From positions 3,278,501 through 3,342,500 of the forward strand of contig NZ_CP095554.1 of the NCBI RefSeq assembly GCF_023078375.1: DNA of 64,000 bases. The letters run 5' to 3'. Position 1 is the first letter of the stretch. Each line of letters opens with the position of its first letter. A model generated the notes under the pieces. That model searched no databases. It worked only from the letters and a program-made list of their open reading frames with translations, and was not told the origin of the DNA. Shown here piece after piece: positions 47,450 through 57,269 of the stretch. The stretch comes from Roseomonas gilardii subsp. gilardii. GTDB taxonomy: Bacteria > Pseudomonadota > Alphaproteobacteria > Acetobacterales > Acetobacteraceae. Position numbers and translations under genes: made by a program.

Positions 47450-48012
47450 TCAGCGCGACGGCGCGCGCGCCGCGCCCTGGGCGGTGCCTTGCGCCGGGGC
47501 GGCCCGGTTCGCAGATCCGTTCGTGGATCCGTTCGCGGCCCCTTGGCCCGGGCGGGACGGGGCGCCCGCGGGCTGTTCCGCCAGCAGGGCGACGCGGGTG
47601 AAGCCGGAGGAGATGATGGCGCCCATCACCTCCATGATGCGGCCATAGCTGTTGGTGCGGTCGCCGCGCACGAAGATGCGCCGCTCCGGCGCGCCCGCCG
47701 GCTGGTTCTGCATGATGGCCTGGAGCTGCGGCACCAGCGTGTCGAGCTGCACCTCGGTGTCCTGGAGGAAGATCCGCCCCTCCGGATTCACCGAGACGGT
47801 CAGCGGCTCCGTCTCCTGGTTCAGCGGCGCGGCCGCCGTCTTGGGCAGGTCCACCGGCACGCCGGAGGTCATCAGCGGCGCCGCCACCATGAAGATGATC
47901 AGCAGCACCAGCATCACGTCCACCAGCGGCGTGACGTTGATCTCGGCCATCGGGCGGTAGCGGGAGCGGCCCCTGCCTTGCCCCCCCCGGGGCCCCCTGT
48001 GGACATGCCCAT
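47450..48012 (-). pseudogene. tolR: TolR, start region out of frame by one base
   Basis: Biopolymer transport protein of the ExbD/TolR family. The body is intact: one membrane helix ([20 protein letters not shown] with the conserved Asp) and the periplasmic domain [19 protein letters not shown]. Upstream, ATG 48012 lies three bases after the tolQ stop and encodes [11 protein letters not shown], then the frame is lost at the run of eight C on the plus strand, 47981-47988; nine would join it to the body ([17 protein letters not shown]). An internal start at MAEINV could rescue a shorter protein. The C-terminus is an Ala/Gly/Asn-rich tail. Probably a homopolymer error. Confidence 0.88.
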
Positions 48013-48015
48013 GTT

Positions 48016-48750
<735 letters not shown>

Positions 48751-48780
48751 CCTCCATTCCCCCTCGCCCCGCGCAGCCCC

Positions 48781-49203
48781 TCAGCCAGCCGGGGGAGACA
48801 CCACATTCCGCAGGGCGCTGGACCAGGGCTCCGGGATCCGCGCGGCGCGAAGCTCGTCACGCGACACGCAGACCAGGCCCACCTTGAGACGCGCCCGGTA
48901 GGCGCCCGCCTCGTCCACCACATCCTGCGCCAGCTCGACCGAGGCCCCGCCGACCCGCAGCACGCGGGTCTCCACGATCAGGGCCTCATCCAGCCTGGCC
49001 GGCCGCAGATACTCCACTTCGGCGCGCCGCACCACGAGGAACAAATTGTGACGTTCCACAAGAAGACCGTGCGGCAAGCCCATGTCGCGCAAGGATTCGG
49101 TCCGGGCCCTTTCGGCCCATCTCAGATAGTTGGCGTGATACACGACGCCGCCGGCATCGGTGTCCTCGAAATAGACGCGGACAGGGTAGCGGTGGGCGCT
49201 CAT
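48781..49203 (-). CDS. ybgC: Acyl-CoA thioesterase YbgC
   Basis: A 140-residue hot-dog-fold thioesterase. EDTDAGGVVYHANYLRW carries the catalytic Asp and the conserved YHANY motif. It is the first gene of the tol-pal operon in many proteobacteria and hydrolyses short-chain acyl-CoA, possibly linking phospholipid metabolism to the envelope. Its start overlaps the ruvB stop by one base. Length is normal. Confidence 0.93.
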   Translation of the reverse strand: MSAHRYPVRVYFEDTDAGGVVYHANYLRWAERARTESLRDMGLPHGLLVERHNLFLVVRRAEVEYLRPARLDEALIVETRVLRVGGASVELAQDVVDEAGAYRARLKVGLVCVSRDELRAARIPEPWSSALRNVVSPPAG

Positions 49204-50246
49204 CAGCCCTCATCCAGAAGCAGGTCGCCCTGTGATGCCACGGCATTGCGCGGCGGCGCCATGCCGAGATGCCGCCAGCCCGGCAGGCCCAGCACCCGGC
49301 CCCGCTGGGTGCGCAGGATCAGCCCCTCCTGGATCAGGAAGGGCTCGATCACCTCCTCCAGCGTGTCCCGGCTCTCCGCCAGCGCGGCGGCCAGCGTCTC
49401 CACCCCCACCGGCCCGCCGCCATGGTGCTCGGCCAGCCGACGGAGATAGCGCCGGTCCATCGCATCCAGGCCGAGGATGTCCACCTCCAGCCGCCGCAGG
49501 GCATCGTCGGCCAGGGCCCGGTCCGCCGGGCGCCCGGCCACCGCGGCGAAGTCCCGCACCCGCCGCAGCAGCCGCCCCGCGATGCGCGGCGTGCCGCGCG
49601 ACCGGGTCGCGATCTCCCGCGCCCCGTCGGGCGTGAGCTCGAAGCCCAGCTTTCCCGCCCCACGCGCCACGATCCGTTCCAGCTCCTCCGGCGAGTAGAA
49701 CTGGAGCCGCAGCGGAATCCCGAATCGGTCGCGCAGCGGGGTCGCCAGCAGGCCCGCCCGGGTGGTGGCGCCGACCAGCGTGAAGGGCGGCAGGTCGATC
49801 CGCACCGTCCGCGCCGCCGGCCCCTCCCCGATGATCAGGTCGAGCTGGAAATCCTCCATCGCCGGATAGAGCGTCTCCTCGATCGCCGGCTGGAGGCGGT
49901 GGATCTCATCGACAAAAAGCACGTCGCGCGGCTGCAGGTTGGTCAGGATCGCCGCCAGGTCACCCGCCCGCTGCAGCACCGGGCCCGAGGTGGCGCGGAA
50001 CCCCACTCCCAGCTCCCGCGCCACGATCTGCGCGAGCGTGGTCTTGCCCAGGCCGGGGGGGCCGAACAGCAGCACATGGTCCATCGCCTCGCCGCGCTCG
50101 CGGGCGGCCTGGACGAAGACGGACAGGTTCTCCCGCAGGGCGGGCTGCCCGGTGAAGTCGGCCAGGGTCTGTGGGCGGAGGGCGGCATCGTTGCCATCCT
50201 CCTCCAGCCGCACCCCGCTGGTCAGGCGGGCATCATGATCGCTCAT
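49203..50246 (-). CDS. ruvB: Holliday junction branch-migration helicase RuvB
   Basis: A 347-residue AAA+ motor. [18 protein letters not shown] is Walker [11 protein letters not shown] Walker [10 protein letters not shown] the sensor I region, and the C-terminal winged helix carries [17 protein letters not shown]. It drives branch migration on RuvA-bound junctions. Unlike the usual arrangement it is separated from ruvA by about 1.6 kb carrying two rightward genes, aqpZ and an orphan. It therefore needs its own promoter, in the 201-bp gap shared with aqpZ. ybgC follows with a one-base overlap. Confidence 0.97.
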   Translation of the reverse strand: MSDHDARLTSGVRLEEDGNDAALRPQTLADFTGQPALRENLSVFVQAARERGEAMDHVLLFGPPGLGKTTLAQIVARELGVGFRATSGPVLQRAGDLAAILTNLQPRDVLFVDEIHRLQPAIEETLYPAMEDFQLDLIIGEGPAARTVRIDLPPFTLVGATTRAGLLATPLRDRFGIPLRLQFYSPEELERIVARGAGKLGFELTPDGAREIATRSRGTPRIAGRLLRRVRDFAAVAGRPADRALADDALRRLEVDILGLDAMDRRYLRRLAEHHGGGPVGVETLAAALAESRDTLEEVIEPFLIQEGLILRTQRGRVLGLPGWRHLGMAPPRNAVASQGDLLLDEG

Positions 50247-50367
50247 GGCGGGAACATAGAGGGATCATGCCGCCAAGTCGCGGGGTCCCGCACCGGTTCC
50301 GGCGAGACGGCGGCCACCCCGGCCCGGAGGCGGGCCCGCCCGGAACTGGGCGGTGCAAAAAATGAAT

Positions 50368-50438
50368 CGCTTCCGGAGATTTGAGAAGCGGCAAATACTC
50401 GTTCTGGGTCGCGACTGATCGACTCCATCAATGATCGA
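50368..50438 (+). promoter_or_regulatory. Repeated motifs in the ruvB-aqpZ gap
   Basis: CGCTTC/GAAGCG (50368-50373 and 50385-50390) form an inverted repeat with an 11-base spacer, and TGATCGA occurs twice, at 50416-50422 and 50432-50438, 16 bp apart. They lie in the AT-richer part of the gap and could be operators for aqpZ or ruvB. No regulator can be named. Confidence 0.35.
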
Positions 50439-50447
50439 GAGTCTCCC

Positions 50448-51191
50448 ATGCACAACGACACCGGACGGCGCGTCCTCGCCGAATTCTTCGGGACCTTCTG
50501 GCTCACCTTCGGCGGCTGCGGCGCCGCCGTGCTGGCGGCCAAGTTCCCGGACGCACTGGGCATCGGCTTCCTGGGCGTCTCCTTCGCCTTCGGACTGACC
50601 GTGCTCACCATGGCCTACGCGGTCGGGCACATCTCGGGCGGCCACTTCAACCCCGCCGTCACGCTGGGCCTCTGGGCGGCGGGCCGCTGCGCCAACCGCC
50701 ATGTGGTGCCCTATATCGTGGCGCAGGTCGCCGGCGCGATCGTCGCCGCGGCGGCGCTCTGGATCATCGCCTCCGGCCAGCCGGGCTGGGTGCCGGGCGG
50801 CTTCGCCGCCAATGGCTACGGCGCGCTCAGCCCCGGCAAGTACGGCATGGGCTCGGCCTTCCTGATCGAACTGCTGCTGACCTTCTTCTTCCTGCTGATC
50901 ATCATCGGCACGACCTCCAAGGGCGCCGCCACGGGCTTCGCCGGCATCCCCATCGGCCTCGCCCTGACGCTGATCCACCTCGTCTCCATCCCGGTCACCA
51001 ACACCTCGGTGAACCCGGCCCGCAGCACCGGCCCCGCCCTCTTCGCCGGCGGCGAATATATCGGCCAGCTCTGGCTCTTCTGGATCGCCCCGATCCTGGG
51101 CGCCATGGTGGCCGGCGCCATGACCCGCATGCTCTACGAGCCCGCCGACCCGGTGGACACCGTGGTGGTCGAGCAGCGCAAGGCGGCCTGA
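50448..51191 (+). CDS. aqpZ: Aquaporin Z (water channel)
   Basis: A 247-residue MIP-family channel. Two NPA motifs are intact, HFNPAVTLG with N68 and [14 protein letters not shown], within six helices; the Phe/His/Arg filter positions (FGL, HISGG, NPARS) suit water rather than glycerol. It would let water cross the inner membrane during osmotic change. It lies rightward between ruvA and ruvB of the leftward ruv cluster, so it appears to be inserted. An orphan gene follows in the same direction. Confidence 0.93.
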   Translation: MHNDTGRRVLAEFFGTFWLTFGGCGAAVLAAKFPDALGIGFLGVSFAFGLTVLTMAYAVGHISGGHFNPAVTLGLWAAGRCANRHVVPYIVAQVAGAIVAAAALWIIASGQPGWVPGGFAANGYGALSPGKYGMGSAFLIELLLTFFFLLIIIGTTSKGAATGFAGIPIGLALTLIHLVSIPVTNTSVNPARSTGPALFAGGEYIGQLWLFWIAPILGAMVAGAMTRMLYEPADPVDTVVVEQRKAA

Positions 51192-51307
51192 GCGCCCGGC
51201 GCTTCGGCCTCCTGGGTTCACCGCAACCCGCGCGGGGCTTGGCATCGATTGGCCGGGCCCCGCAGCCTCTCGAATTCCTTCCAGCGGATCTTCCCAACCC
51301 GGCCAGG

Positions 51308-51871
51308 ATGACGTTCCATATATTCGATTGCAATCACGACACGGGACCGATGTCGAATTTTTCAATGGATGAGCGCTGGATCGCAGCGAGCCTGGTCGAG
51401 CGCATCATCCACGGCCATGATTCGACCTTCCAGGCGGATGATGCGCTGTCCCTGCTTGCCCTTCTGCCTGCGAAGAGCTGGCTTGATCGGCTGCGGGATC
51501 AATTACCGGTCTTCAGCGTGCAGGCGTCCCTGCCGGGCAACGAGGTGCAGGGAGCCGCGGCCGGCGGAAAAGGAACCGTGAGCAGCAGAAGCGGGAACCG
51601 GACCTACGACTACGACTCGCAGGGACGGCAGACCTTGAGAGCCGGCCAATGGAAGCTGTACCGAACCGACGACCTGCTCGGCCAAGGAGCGACGGTCGAG
51701 ATCGCGAGGGTCCTGTCCGACCTGGACGAAGAGGATAGCGCGTCCATCCGTTTCATGGCGTGCAGGCCCATCGCGATGACACAGACCGTGATACGGAGCA
51801 TGCGGCTCTTTCCGGGAGCACCATTCGTGGTGTCCGTGTCCCGGCAAGTCCCGTGGAAACGGCCGGTCTGA
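51308..51871 (+). CDS. Orphan protein of unknown function between ruvA and aqpZ
   Basis: About 187 residues from ATG 51308 (51350 is an alternative). No signal peptide, membrane helix or known motif is seen; it is hydrophilic with a Gly/Ser/Tyr stretch (GTVSSRSGNRTYDYDSQGRQ). The composition is visibly less G+C-rich than the neighbours, suggesting recent acquisition. The stop is 14 bases from the convergent ruvA stop. I cannot name a family. Confidence 0.6.
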   Translation: MTFHIFDCNHDTGPMSNFSMDERWIAASLVERIIHGHDSTFQADDALSLLALLPAKSWLDRLRDQLPVFSVQASLPGNEVQGAAAGGKGTVSSRSGNRTYDYDSQGRQTLRAGQWKLYRTDDLLGQGATVEIARVLSDLDEEDSASIRFMACRPIAMTQTVIRSMRLFPGAPFVVSVSRQVPWKRPV

Positions 51872-51885
51872 CGCGGACCATCGCG

Positions 51886-52491
51886 CTACCGCGGCGCCAG
51901 CTCCTTCAGGCTCTCGCGGATCATCTCGCTCAGCCCCGCCCCGTCGCCCAGCCGCTCGCGCACCCGATTCACCGCCGCCGCCGCCTCGGCCCGCTTCCAG
52001 CCCAGGTTCAGCAGGGCGGAGACCGTCTCCTCCGCCGCCCCCGCCGGCACTGGCGGCGGGATCGTCACGCTGAAATTCCCCGTCGGCATCGCCCCCACCC
52101 GGTCGCGCAGCTCCGCCACCAGCCGCGCCGCCAGCTTCGGCCCGACGCCCGGCGCGCGGCCCAGCGCGCCCCGGTCCCCCGCCATCAGCGCGGCGGCGAG
52201 GTCCGCCGGGCTCAGCGTGGACAGCAGCGCCAGCGCCACCTTCGGTCCCACGCCCTGGATGGCGGTCAGCAACCGGTACCAGTCCCGCTCCGCCGCGTCG
52301 GCGAAGCCATAGAGGGTGATCGCGTCCTCGCGCACCACCGTCTCGATCCAGAGCGTGCCCTGGGCCGGCGGCGGCGGCAGCGCGGCCACGGCGCGGGAGG
52401 AGGCGGCGACGACATAGCCCACCCCGTTCACGTCCAGGATGCAGCCGCCCTCATGCACCGAATCCAGCACGCCGCGCAGCTTGCCGATCAT
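51886..52491 (-). CDS. ruvA: Holliday junction DNA-binding protein RuvA
   Basis: A 201-residue RuvA. MIGKLRGVLDSVHEG begins the OB-fold, two helix-hairpin-helix motifs follow (LLTAIQGVGPKVALALLSTL and RAPGVGPKLAARLVAEL), and the C-terminal domain that binds RuvB is present (AEETVSALLNLGWKRAEA). It tetramerises on four-way junctions. It starts 10 bases after the ruvC stop; ruvB, normally next, lies beyond two inserted rightward genes. Confidence 0.96.
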   Translation of the reverse strand: MIGKLRGVLDSVHEGGCILDVNGVGYVVAASSRAVAALPPPPAQGTLWIETVVREDAITLYGFADAAERDWYRLLTAIQGVGPKVALALLSTLSPADLAAALMAGDRGALGRAPGVGPKLAARLVAELRDRVGAMPTGNFSVTIPPPVPAGAAEETVSALLNLGWKRAEAAAAVNRVRERLGDGAGLSEMIRESLKELAPR

Positions 52492-52501
52492 CTCTCTCGT
52501 C

Positions 52502-53032
52502 CTATCGCGGCTGGCTGACGGCGAGGTTCGCCATCCGCGCCAGCGCCATGCGGCTGCCCCGGTGATGCGCGTGGCAGATCGCGACCGCCAGCGCATCCGC
52601 CGCATCCGCGCGCCGGATCACGGCACCGGGCAGCAGCCGCCGCACCATGTCCGTCACCTGCACCTTGTCGGCATGGCCCGTGCCGACCACGGCGCGCTTG
52701 ACCTCCATGGCCTGGTACTCGGCCACCTCGATCCCCGCGAGCGACGGCGCCAGCAGCACCACGCCGCGCGCCTGGCCCAGCTTCAGCGCGGCGCCGGGGT
52801 TCTTGTTGACATAGGTGTGCTCGACCGCCGCCTCATCGGCCTGATGCAGGTCCAGGATCGCGCGCAGGGCGCGGTAGATCTGCGACAGCCGCTCCGCGAG
52901 CGGCAGGTCGGCAGTGGTGCTGATCACCCCGTCCGCCAGATGCCGCAGGCGGGAGCCGCTGCTCTCGATCAGCCCCCAGCCCGTGTGCTGCAGCCCGGGG
53001 TCCAGGCCCAGGATGCGGACGCTGCCCGACAT
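52502..53032 (-). CDS. ruvC: Holliday junction resolvase RuvC
   Basis: A 176-residue RuvC endonuclease. RILGLDPGLQHTGWG carries the first active-site Asp, EHTYVNKNPGAALKLGQARG the Glu, and RADAADALAVAICHAHH the last Asp pair, all intact. It cuts junctions symmetrically after branch migration. It lies 63 bases downstream of yebC and 10 upstream of ruvA. Confidence 0.96.
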   Translation of the reverse strand: MSGSVRILGLDPGLQHTGWGLIESSGSRLRHLADGVISTTADLPLAERLSQIYRALRAILDLHQADEAAVEHTYVNKNPGAALKLGQARGVVLLAPSLAGIEVAEYQAMEVKRAVVGTGHADKVQVTDMVRRLLPGAVIRRADAADALAVAICHAHHRGSRMALARMANLAVSQPR

Positions 53033-53095
53033 GCCATTCCCCCCAATCGGCCTCCCATCGGCGGCCGGCTTCCCCGAAGCCCGCCGCCCCGGCCA

Positions 53096-53845
53096 TCAGG
53101 CCGAAAGCTTGTCGGCGATCTCGTCCGAGACCTCGAAATTGGCGTAGACGTTCTGCACGTCGTCGTGGTCGTCCAGCACCTCGACGAGCCTGAGCACGGA
53201 CCGCGCCTGCTCCTCGTTCAGGTCCACGGACACGTTCGGCCACCACTCGATCTTCGCGCTTTCCGCCGGGCCGAACTTCTCCTCCAGCGCGTCGCGCACT
53301 GCGGTGAAGTCCTCGACCGAGGTGGTGACCTCGTGGATGCCGTCATAGCTCTCCACGTCGCTGGCGCCGGCCTCGATCGCCGCCTCCATCATCGCCTCCT
53401 CGGAGGCCACATCCACCTTGTAGGTGATGACGCCGCCGCGCTCGAACTGGAAGCTCACCGAGCCCGTCTCGCCCATCGCACCGCCGAACTTGGAGAAGGC
53501 GGAGCGGAGGTCGGAGGCGGTGCGGTTGCGGTTGTCGGTCAGCGCCTCGACGATGATGGCCACGCCGGCCGGGCCATAACCCTCGTAGCGGACCTCATCG
53601 TAGTTGTCCGTGTCCGCCCCGGCGGCGACGCGCTTGATGGCGCGTTCCACCGTGTCGCGCGGCATGTTGGCCGTCAGCGCGGCCTTCACGGCGGCACGCA
53701 GGCGCGGGTTGTGCGCGGGGTCGGGCATCCCCGCCTTGGCGGAAACGGTGATCTCGCGGATCAGCTTGCCGAAGGCCTGGGCCTTCTTGGCGCTCTGCCC
53801 CGCCTTGCGGTGCATGATGTTCTTGGCGTGCGAATGGCCGGCCAT
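53096..53845 (-). CDS. yebC: YebC/PmpR-family protein
   Basis: A 249-residue member of the YebC family. [20 protein letters not shown] at the N-terminus and [21 protein letters not shown] are the signatures; the three-domain length is normal. Members act as DNA-binding regulators or as factors that relieve ribosome stalling. It heads the ruvC-ruvA group, as in many proteobacteria. Assignment of the family is firm; the exact role is not. Confidence 0.93.
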   Translation of the reverse strand: MAGHSHAKNIMHRKAGQSAKKAQAFGKLIREITVSAKAGMPDPAHNPRLRAAVKAALTANMPRDTVERAIKRVAAGADTDNYDEVRYEGYGPAGVAIIVEALTDNRNRTASDLRSAFSKFGGAMGETGSVSFQFERGGVITYKVDVASEEAMMEAAIEAGASDVESYDGIHEVTTSVEDFTAVRDALEEKFGPAESAKIEWWPNVSVDLNEEQARSVLRLVEVLDDHDDVQNVYANFEVSDEIADKLSA

Positions 53846-53951
53846 GGTCGTCTGTGCCCGTCACGTCAGGGAATAGGAAGGGTTTGGCGGCACCTATAAC
53901 CCCCAAGGCGGCGAACGGCCAGCGGGAGGGCCGCCGCCCCCTTCGCCAGCC

Positions 53952-54584
53952 TCAGTAGAGATGCTTCTCCAGATCCGGCGAATGCGCATCCACCTCCGCC
54001 GCCTCCACCATCCCGCCGGTATGGGCGGCGATCATCTGCCCGGGTGTCGGCGTGCCGGCGGGGCGGGCGTCGCAGGGCCAGAGCTTCGCCCGCGCCACCG
54101 CCCGGCGGCATTGCATGAAGACCTCCCGCACCTCGATCAGCATCACCGTGGCGGGCTCCCGCCCCTCCACCGCCAGCCGCGCGCGCAGCGCCGGATCGGC
54201 GGTCAGCCGTGCCAGCCCGGCGACGCGCAGCGTCTCGCCCGAGCCCGGCACGAGGAACAGCAGCGCCACGCGCGGGTCGTCCAGCACGTCGCGCAACGCA
54301 TCGATCCGGTTGTTGCCGCGCCGGTCCGGCAGGGCCAGGGTGCGTTCGTCCAGCACCGCCACGAAGCCCGGCGCATCGCCGCGCGGCGTGCCATGCGCGC
54401 CCCGGCCGCCCACGGTGGAGAGCACGCAGAAGGGGCTGTGGGCGATGAAGGCGGCGGCCGTGGCATCGACCACCGGGCTCACCTTGCGCAGCACCACCGG
54501 CCCCGGCGGCGCATAATGCCCGGCCAGTTGTTCCGGCGTGGTGATGGCGTAGGGGTCGGGTGGCAGGCTGTCCATGGCGGGCAT
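53952..54584 (-). CDS. Pyridoxamine-phosphate-oxidase-like flavoprotein
   Basis: A 210-residue split-barrel FMN-binding protein of the PPOX family. FCVLSTVGGRGAHGTPRGDAP, LALPDRRGNNRIDAL and PRVALLFLVPGSGETLRVAG are the FMN-contact blocks of the subgroup typified by MSMEG_1061-like proteins; the C-terminal MQCRRAVARAKLW is also typical. Substrate unknown. It is next to the IS element, 67 bases from the left terminal repeat. ATG 54575 is an alternative start. Confidence 0.87.
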   Translation of the reverse strand: MPAMDSLPPDPYAITTPEQLAGHYAPPGPVVLRKVSPVVDATAAAFIAHSPFCVLSTVGGRGAHGTPRGDAPGFVAVLDERTLALPDRRGNNRIDALRDVLDDPRVALLFLVPGSGETLRVAGLARLTADPALRARLAVEGREPATVMLIEVREVFMQCRRAVARAKLWPCDARPAGTPTPGQMIAAHTGGMVEAAEVDAHSPDLEKHLY

Positions 54585-54650
54585 CCTGGCATGATGGCGC
54601 CTGGCTTGCGAGCGGTTCTCACCCCTCCCCCGCGGCCCGGGCTCTTATAC

Positions 54651-55811
54651 GCCCGGTGTCATGCACTGACCGTCGCCCATGATCTGGTTGCGATTGAGGT
54701 GATGCGTTCGGGTTGTTCGGTAAGCCAGTTCCAGGCGTTGCAGCAGGCGTCGACGATGTCGTCGTAGGTTTCGAACACGCGGTTGCTGAGCTTGTTGCCC
54801 CGCAGGTAGGCCCAGACGGTCTCGACCGGGTTCAACTCGGGGCTGTAGGGCGGCAGGTGCAGCAAGGTGATGTTCGGCGGCACGATCAGCTTGTCGCCGG
54901 TCTGGTGCCACCCGGCACCGTCGATGGTCAGGACGGCGTGGGCGCCGGGTGCGACGGCGGCACCGATCTCGGCCAAGTGCAGGTTCATCAGCGCGGCATT
55001 GGCGTAGGGCAGCACCAGCCCGGCACCCACGCCGCGGGCCGGGCAGACGGCCCCGAACAGATAGGCCCAGGTGTAGCGCTGATCGCGCGGCGCAGGAGGC
55101 CTGCTGCCGCGCCGGGCCCAGATGCGGGTCAGCGTGCCCTGCTGGCCGATGCGGGCCTCGTCCTGCCACCACAGCTCGAGCGGCTTGCCTCGGGCGTGCT
55201 CGGGCAGGGCTGCGTCTACGTGGGCGGCGAAGTCGCGCCGAAAGACGCTTGCGCCTCCGGACTGTGCCCAGGGTGGCGGGGCCGTGGAACAAGGCGGCCG
55301 AACCCCAGGCGGCGCAGCACGTCGCTGATGCTGCGCTCGGCCATCACCACCCCGAACCTCGCCTCGATCGCAAGCACCAAATCGGCCCGACGCCACCGCG
55401 TGACACCGTCACGGGCCAGGTCCGGCCCCTCGGTCACCCAGGCTGCCACCTGCCGTTCCTGCTCGGGCGACAGCAGGCACGGCGTGCCGCCGCCGTGCCG
55501 GTCCGTCAGGCCGTCCAGGCCCTCGGCGTTGTAGCGATGCACCCAGTCGCGCAGCGTTTGCCGGTCCATGCCGCAGGCACGCGCCGCATCGGCCCGCGAC
55601 GCACCGTCCAGCACCAGCGCCAAGGCCAGCATGCGCCGGGCGGCGGCGCCGTCCCGGCAACGTTTGGCCGCGCGCCGGAGACCTGCCGCATCCAGATCCG
55701 TCCGCGTGATCGCAACAGGAACCGCCATACCCGCCTCCCCAAAAATAGGAAGAGCGAATCACACCCGCGTGCTCAGAGGAATCCCTCGCGAGTCAAACCA
55801 TGACACCGGGC
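54651..55811 (-). mobile_element. IS630-family insertion sequence
   Basis: A 1,161-bp element bounded by perfect 13-bp inverted repeats, GCCCGGTGTCATG at 54651-54663 and its complement at 55799-55811. The transposase reads leftward. IS630 elements normally duplicate a TA target; I do not see a TA pair at both ends, so the outer limits or the target duplication may be altered. The right end stops two bases before the ymdB stop codon, so insertion did not damage ymdB coding sequence. No second copy is in the window. Confidence 0.8.
54659..55728 (-). CDS. IS630-family transposase, two overlapping frames
   Basis: Frame A (55728 to 55216) has a helix-turn-helix region (ADAARACGMDRQTLRDWVHR) and a second winged helix. 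Frame B (to 54659) has the DDE catalytic core: DEARIG, LTIDGAGWH and PPYSPELNPVETVW. The frames overlap by 181 bases and join by a -1 shift near TCTTTCGG (about 55240), giving a roughly 356-residue protein. Many IS630 elements use programmed frameshifting; a one-base deletion is the alternative. The enzyme should cut and reinsert the element at TA sites. Confidence 0.8.
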
Positions 55812-55813
55812 TC

Positions 55814-56647
55814 TCAGAACCCCGGCTTCACCGCCGCCAGCCGCCCGCCGACCCGCAGCGGCCCGATCCGCCTGGCGAGGCCCGTGGCATCGTCCGTCTC
55901 CACCAGCGCGCCGCAGAGCGTGGCCTCACCCTCGGCGGGGGAGAGCCGCTCCCCCGGCACCCGGCGCCAGAAGCGCAGCGCCGAGGCGCCCTTGTTCATG
56001 CCGATCACGCTGTCGTAGTCGCCGCACATTCCCGCATCGGTCATGTAGGCCGTGCCGCCCTCCAGCACCTGGTGGTCCGCCGTCGGCACATGCGTGTGCG
56101 TGCCGATCACCAGCGAGGCCCGGCCGTCGAAGGAATGCCCGAGGGCCAGCTTCTCGCTCGTCGCCTCGGCATGGATGTCCACCACCGCCGCCTGGACCGT
56201 CCCGGGCGTGCCCACCGGCCCGCCCAGCACATGCTTCGCCAGCTCCGCCTGCACGCCGCGGAAGGGGTCGTCCAGCGGCTCCATGAACAGCCGGCCCATG
56301 ACGTTGACCACCAGCGCCCGCCGCCCGCCGGAGACCTCGACCACCGTGGCGCCGCGCCCCGGCGTGCCGGGCGGGAAGTTGATCGGGCGGATGATGCGCG
56401 GCTCCCCCTCCATGAAGGGGATGATCTCCTTGCGGTCCCAGGCGTGGTTGCCCAGCGTTAGCACATCGGCCCCGGCCTCCAGGAAGGCCCGAGCCATGTC
56501 GGGGGCGAGGCCGAAGCCGTGGCTGGCATTCTCCGCATTCACCACAACGAGGTCGGTGGCGAGTTCGCGCCGCAGCTCGGGCAGGCGGGACACCAGGGCA
56601 TCGCGGCCGCTGCGCCCCACCACATCGCCCAGGAACAGAATTCTCAA
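55814..56647 (-). CDS. ymdB: Metallophosphoesterase YmdB family
   Basis: A 277-residue YmdB/TIGR00282-type phosphoesterase, known in Bacillus as a cyclic-nucleotide phosphodiesterase. RILFLGDVVGRSGR, NAENASHGFGL, LTLGNHAWD and VIGTHTHVPTAD supply the metal ligands. The start is TTG at 56647, overlapping the 5-FCL stop (TTGA), because no ATG or GTG precedes the first strand. The pairing with 5-formyl-THF cyclo-ligase is common in alphaproteobacteria. The IS630 element abuts its 3' end. Confidence 0.92.
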   Translation of the reverse strand: MRILFLGDVVGRSGRDALVSRLPELRRELATDLVVVNAENASHGFGLAPDMARAFLEAGADVLTLGNHAWDRKEIIPFMEGEPRIIRPINFPPGTPGRGATVVEVSGGRRALVVNVMGRLFMEPLDDPFRGVQAELAKHVLGGPVGTPGTVQAAVVDIHAEATSEKLALGHSFDGRASLVIGTHTHVPTADHQVLEGGTAYMTDAGMCGDYDSVIGMNKGASALRFWRRVPGERLSPAEGEATLCGALVETDDATGLARRIGPLRVGGRLAAVKPGF

Positions 56648-57267
56648 GCCTTCTCCTCGGAACTTTCCACGCGCGGGGCCGCATCGCAGCGGATCACACC
56701 CCGCTCCGTCGCCACCGCGCGCAACGGCTGGTCGCCCGGCCCGGTGGGAACGCAGGGAACCTCCTGCCCCGCATAGGCGAAGCCCAGGGCCGCGGCGCCC
56801 GGCAGGGATTCCAGCGTGCGGTCGTAGTAGCCGGCGCCATAGCCCAGCCGGTGCCCGCGCCGGTCGAAGGCGAGCAGTGGCACCAGCAGCCAGTCGGGGC
56901 GCAGCTCGGGCGCCTCGGGCGGGGGCTCGGACAGGCCGAAGCGGGCGGACACCAGCGGCTCGCCCGGCACCCATTGCCGGAAGCGCAAAGGCTGGCCGCG
57001 CCGCGTCGTCACCGGCAGGGCGACGGCATGGCCGCGCGCCGACAATGCCGCCAGCAGCGGCCTCGGGTCCAGCTCATGCCCCATGGGCCAGTAGCCGGAC
57101 ACCACCGCGCCCGGTGGCGGCGGAGCCTCATCCAGGATCGCCCGCGCCACGGCCCCGGCGGCCTCCGGCGTGGCGATGCCCGCGCGATGCGCCAGCATCT
57201 CCCGCCTCAGCCGCGCCTTGCCGGCGGCGAGCTCACCGGTATCGGGAACGAAGTGCGGAGCCACCAT
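56644..57267 (-). CDS. 5-formyltetrahydrofolate cyclo-ligase
   Basis: A 207-residue 5-FCL (YgfA family), which converts 5-formyl-THF to methenyl-THF. KARLRREMLAHRAG at the N-terminus, VPLLAFDRRGHRLGYGAGYYDR (ATP/folate site) and FAYAGQEV near the C-terminus are diagnostic. ATG 57267 is used; the longer open frame would run through the 6S RNA candidate. It couples to ymdB by the TTGA overlap. Order zapA - 6S RNA - 5-FCL is conserved in proteobacteria. Confidence 0.92.
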   Translation of the reverse strand: MVAPHFVPDTGELAAGKARLRREMLAHRAGIATPEAAGAVARAILDEAPPPPGAVVSGYWPMGHELDPRPLLAALSARGHAVALPVTTRRGQPLRFRQWVPGEPLVSARFGLSEPPPEAPELRPDWLLVPLLAFDRRGHRLGYGAGYYDRTLESLPGAAALGFAYAGQEVPCVPTGPGDQPLRAVATERGVIRCDAAPRVESSEEKA

Positions 57268-57269
57268 GA

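Noticed and set aside
46356-47648. A Gly-rich 430-codon frame opposite tolA, resembling a glycine-rich surface protein
   Set aside because: It is the antisense of the proline-rich tolA region; Pro codons read backwards give Gly.
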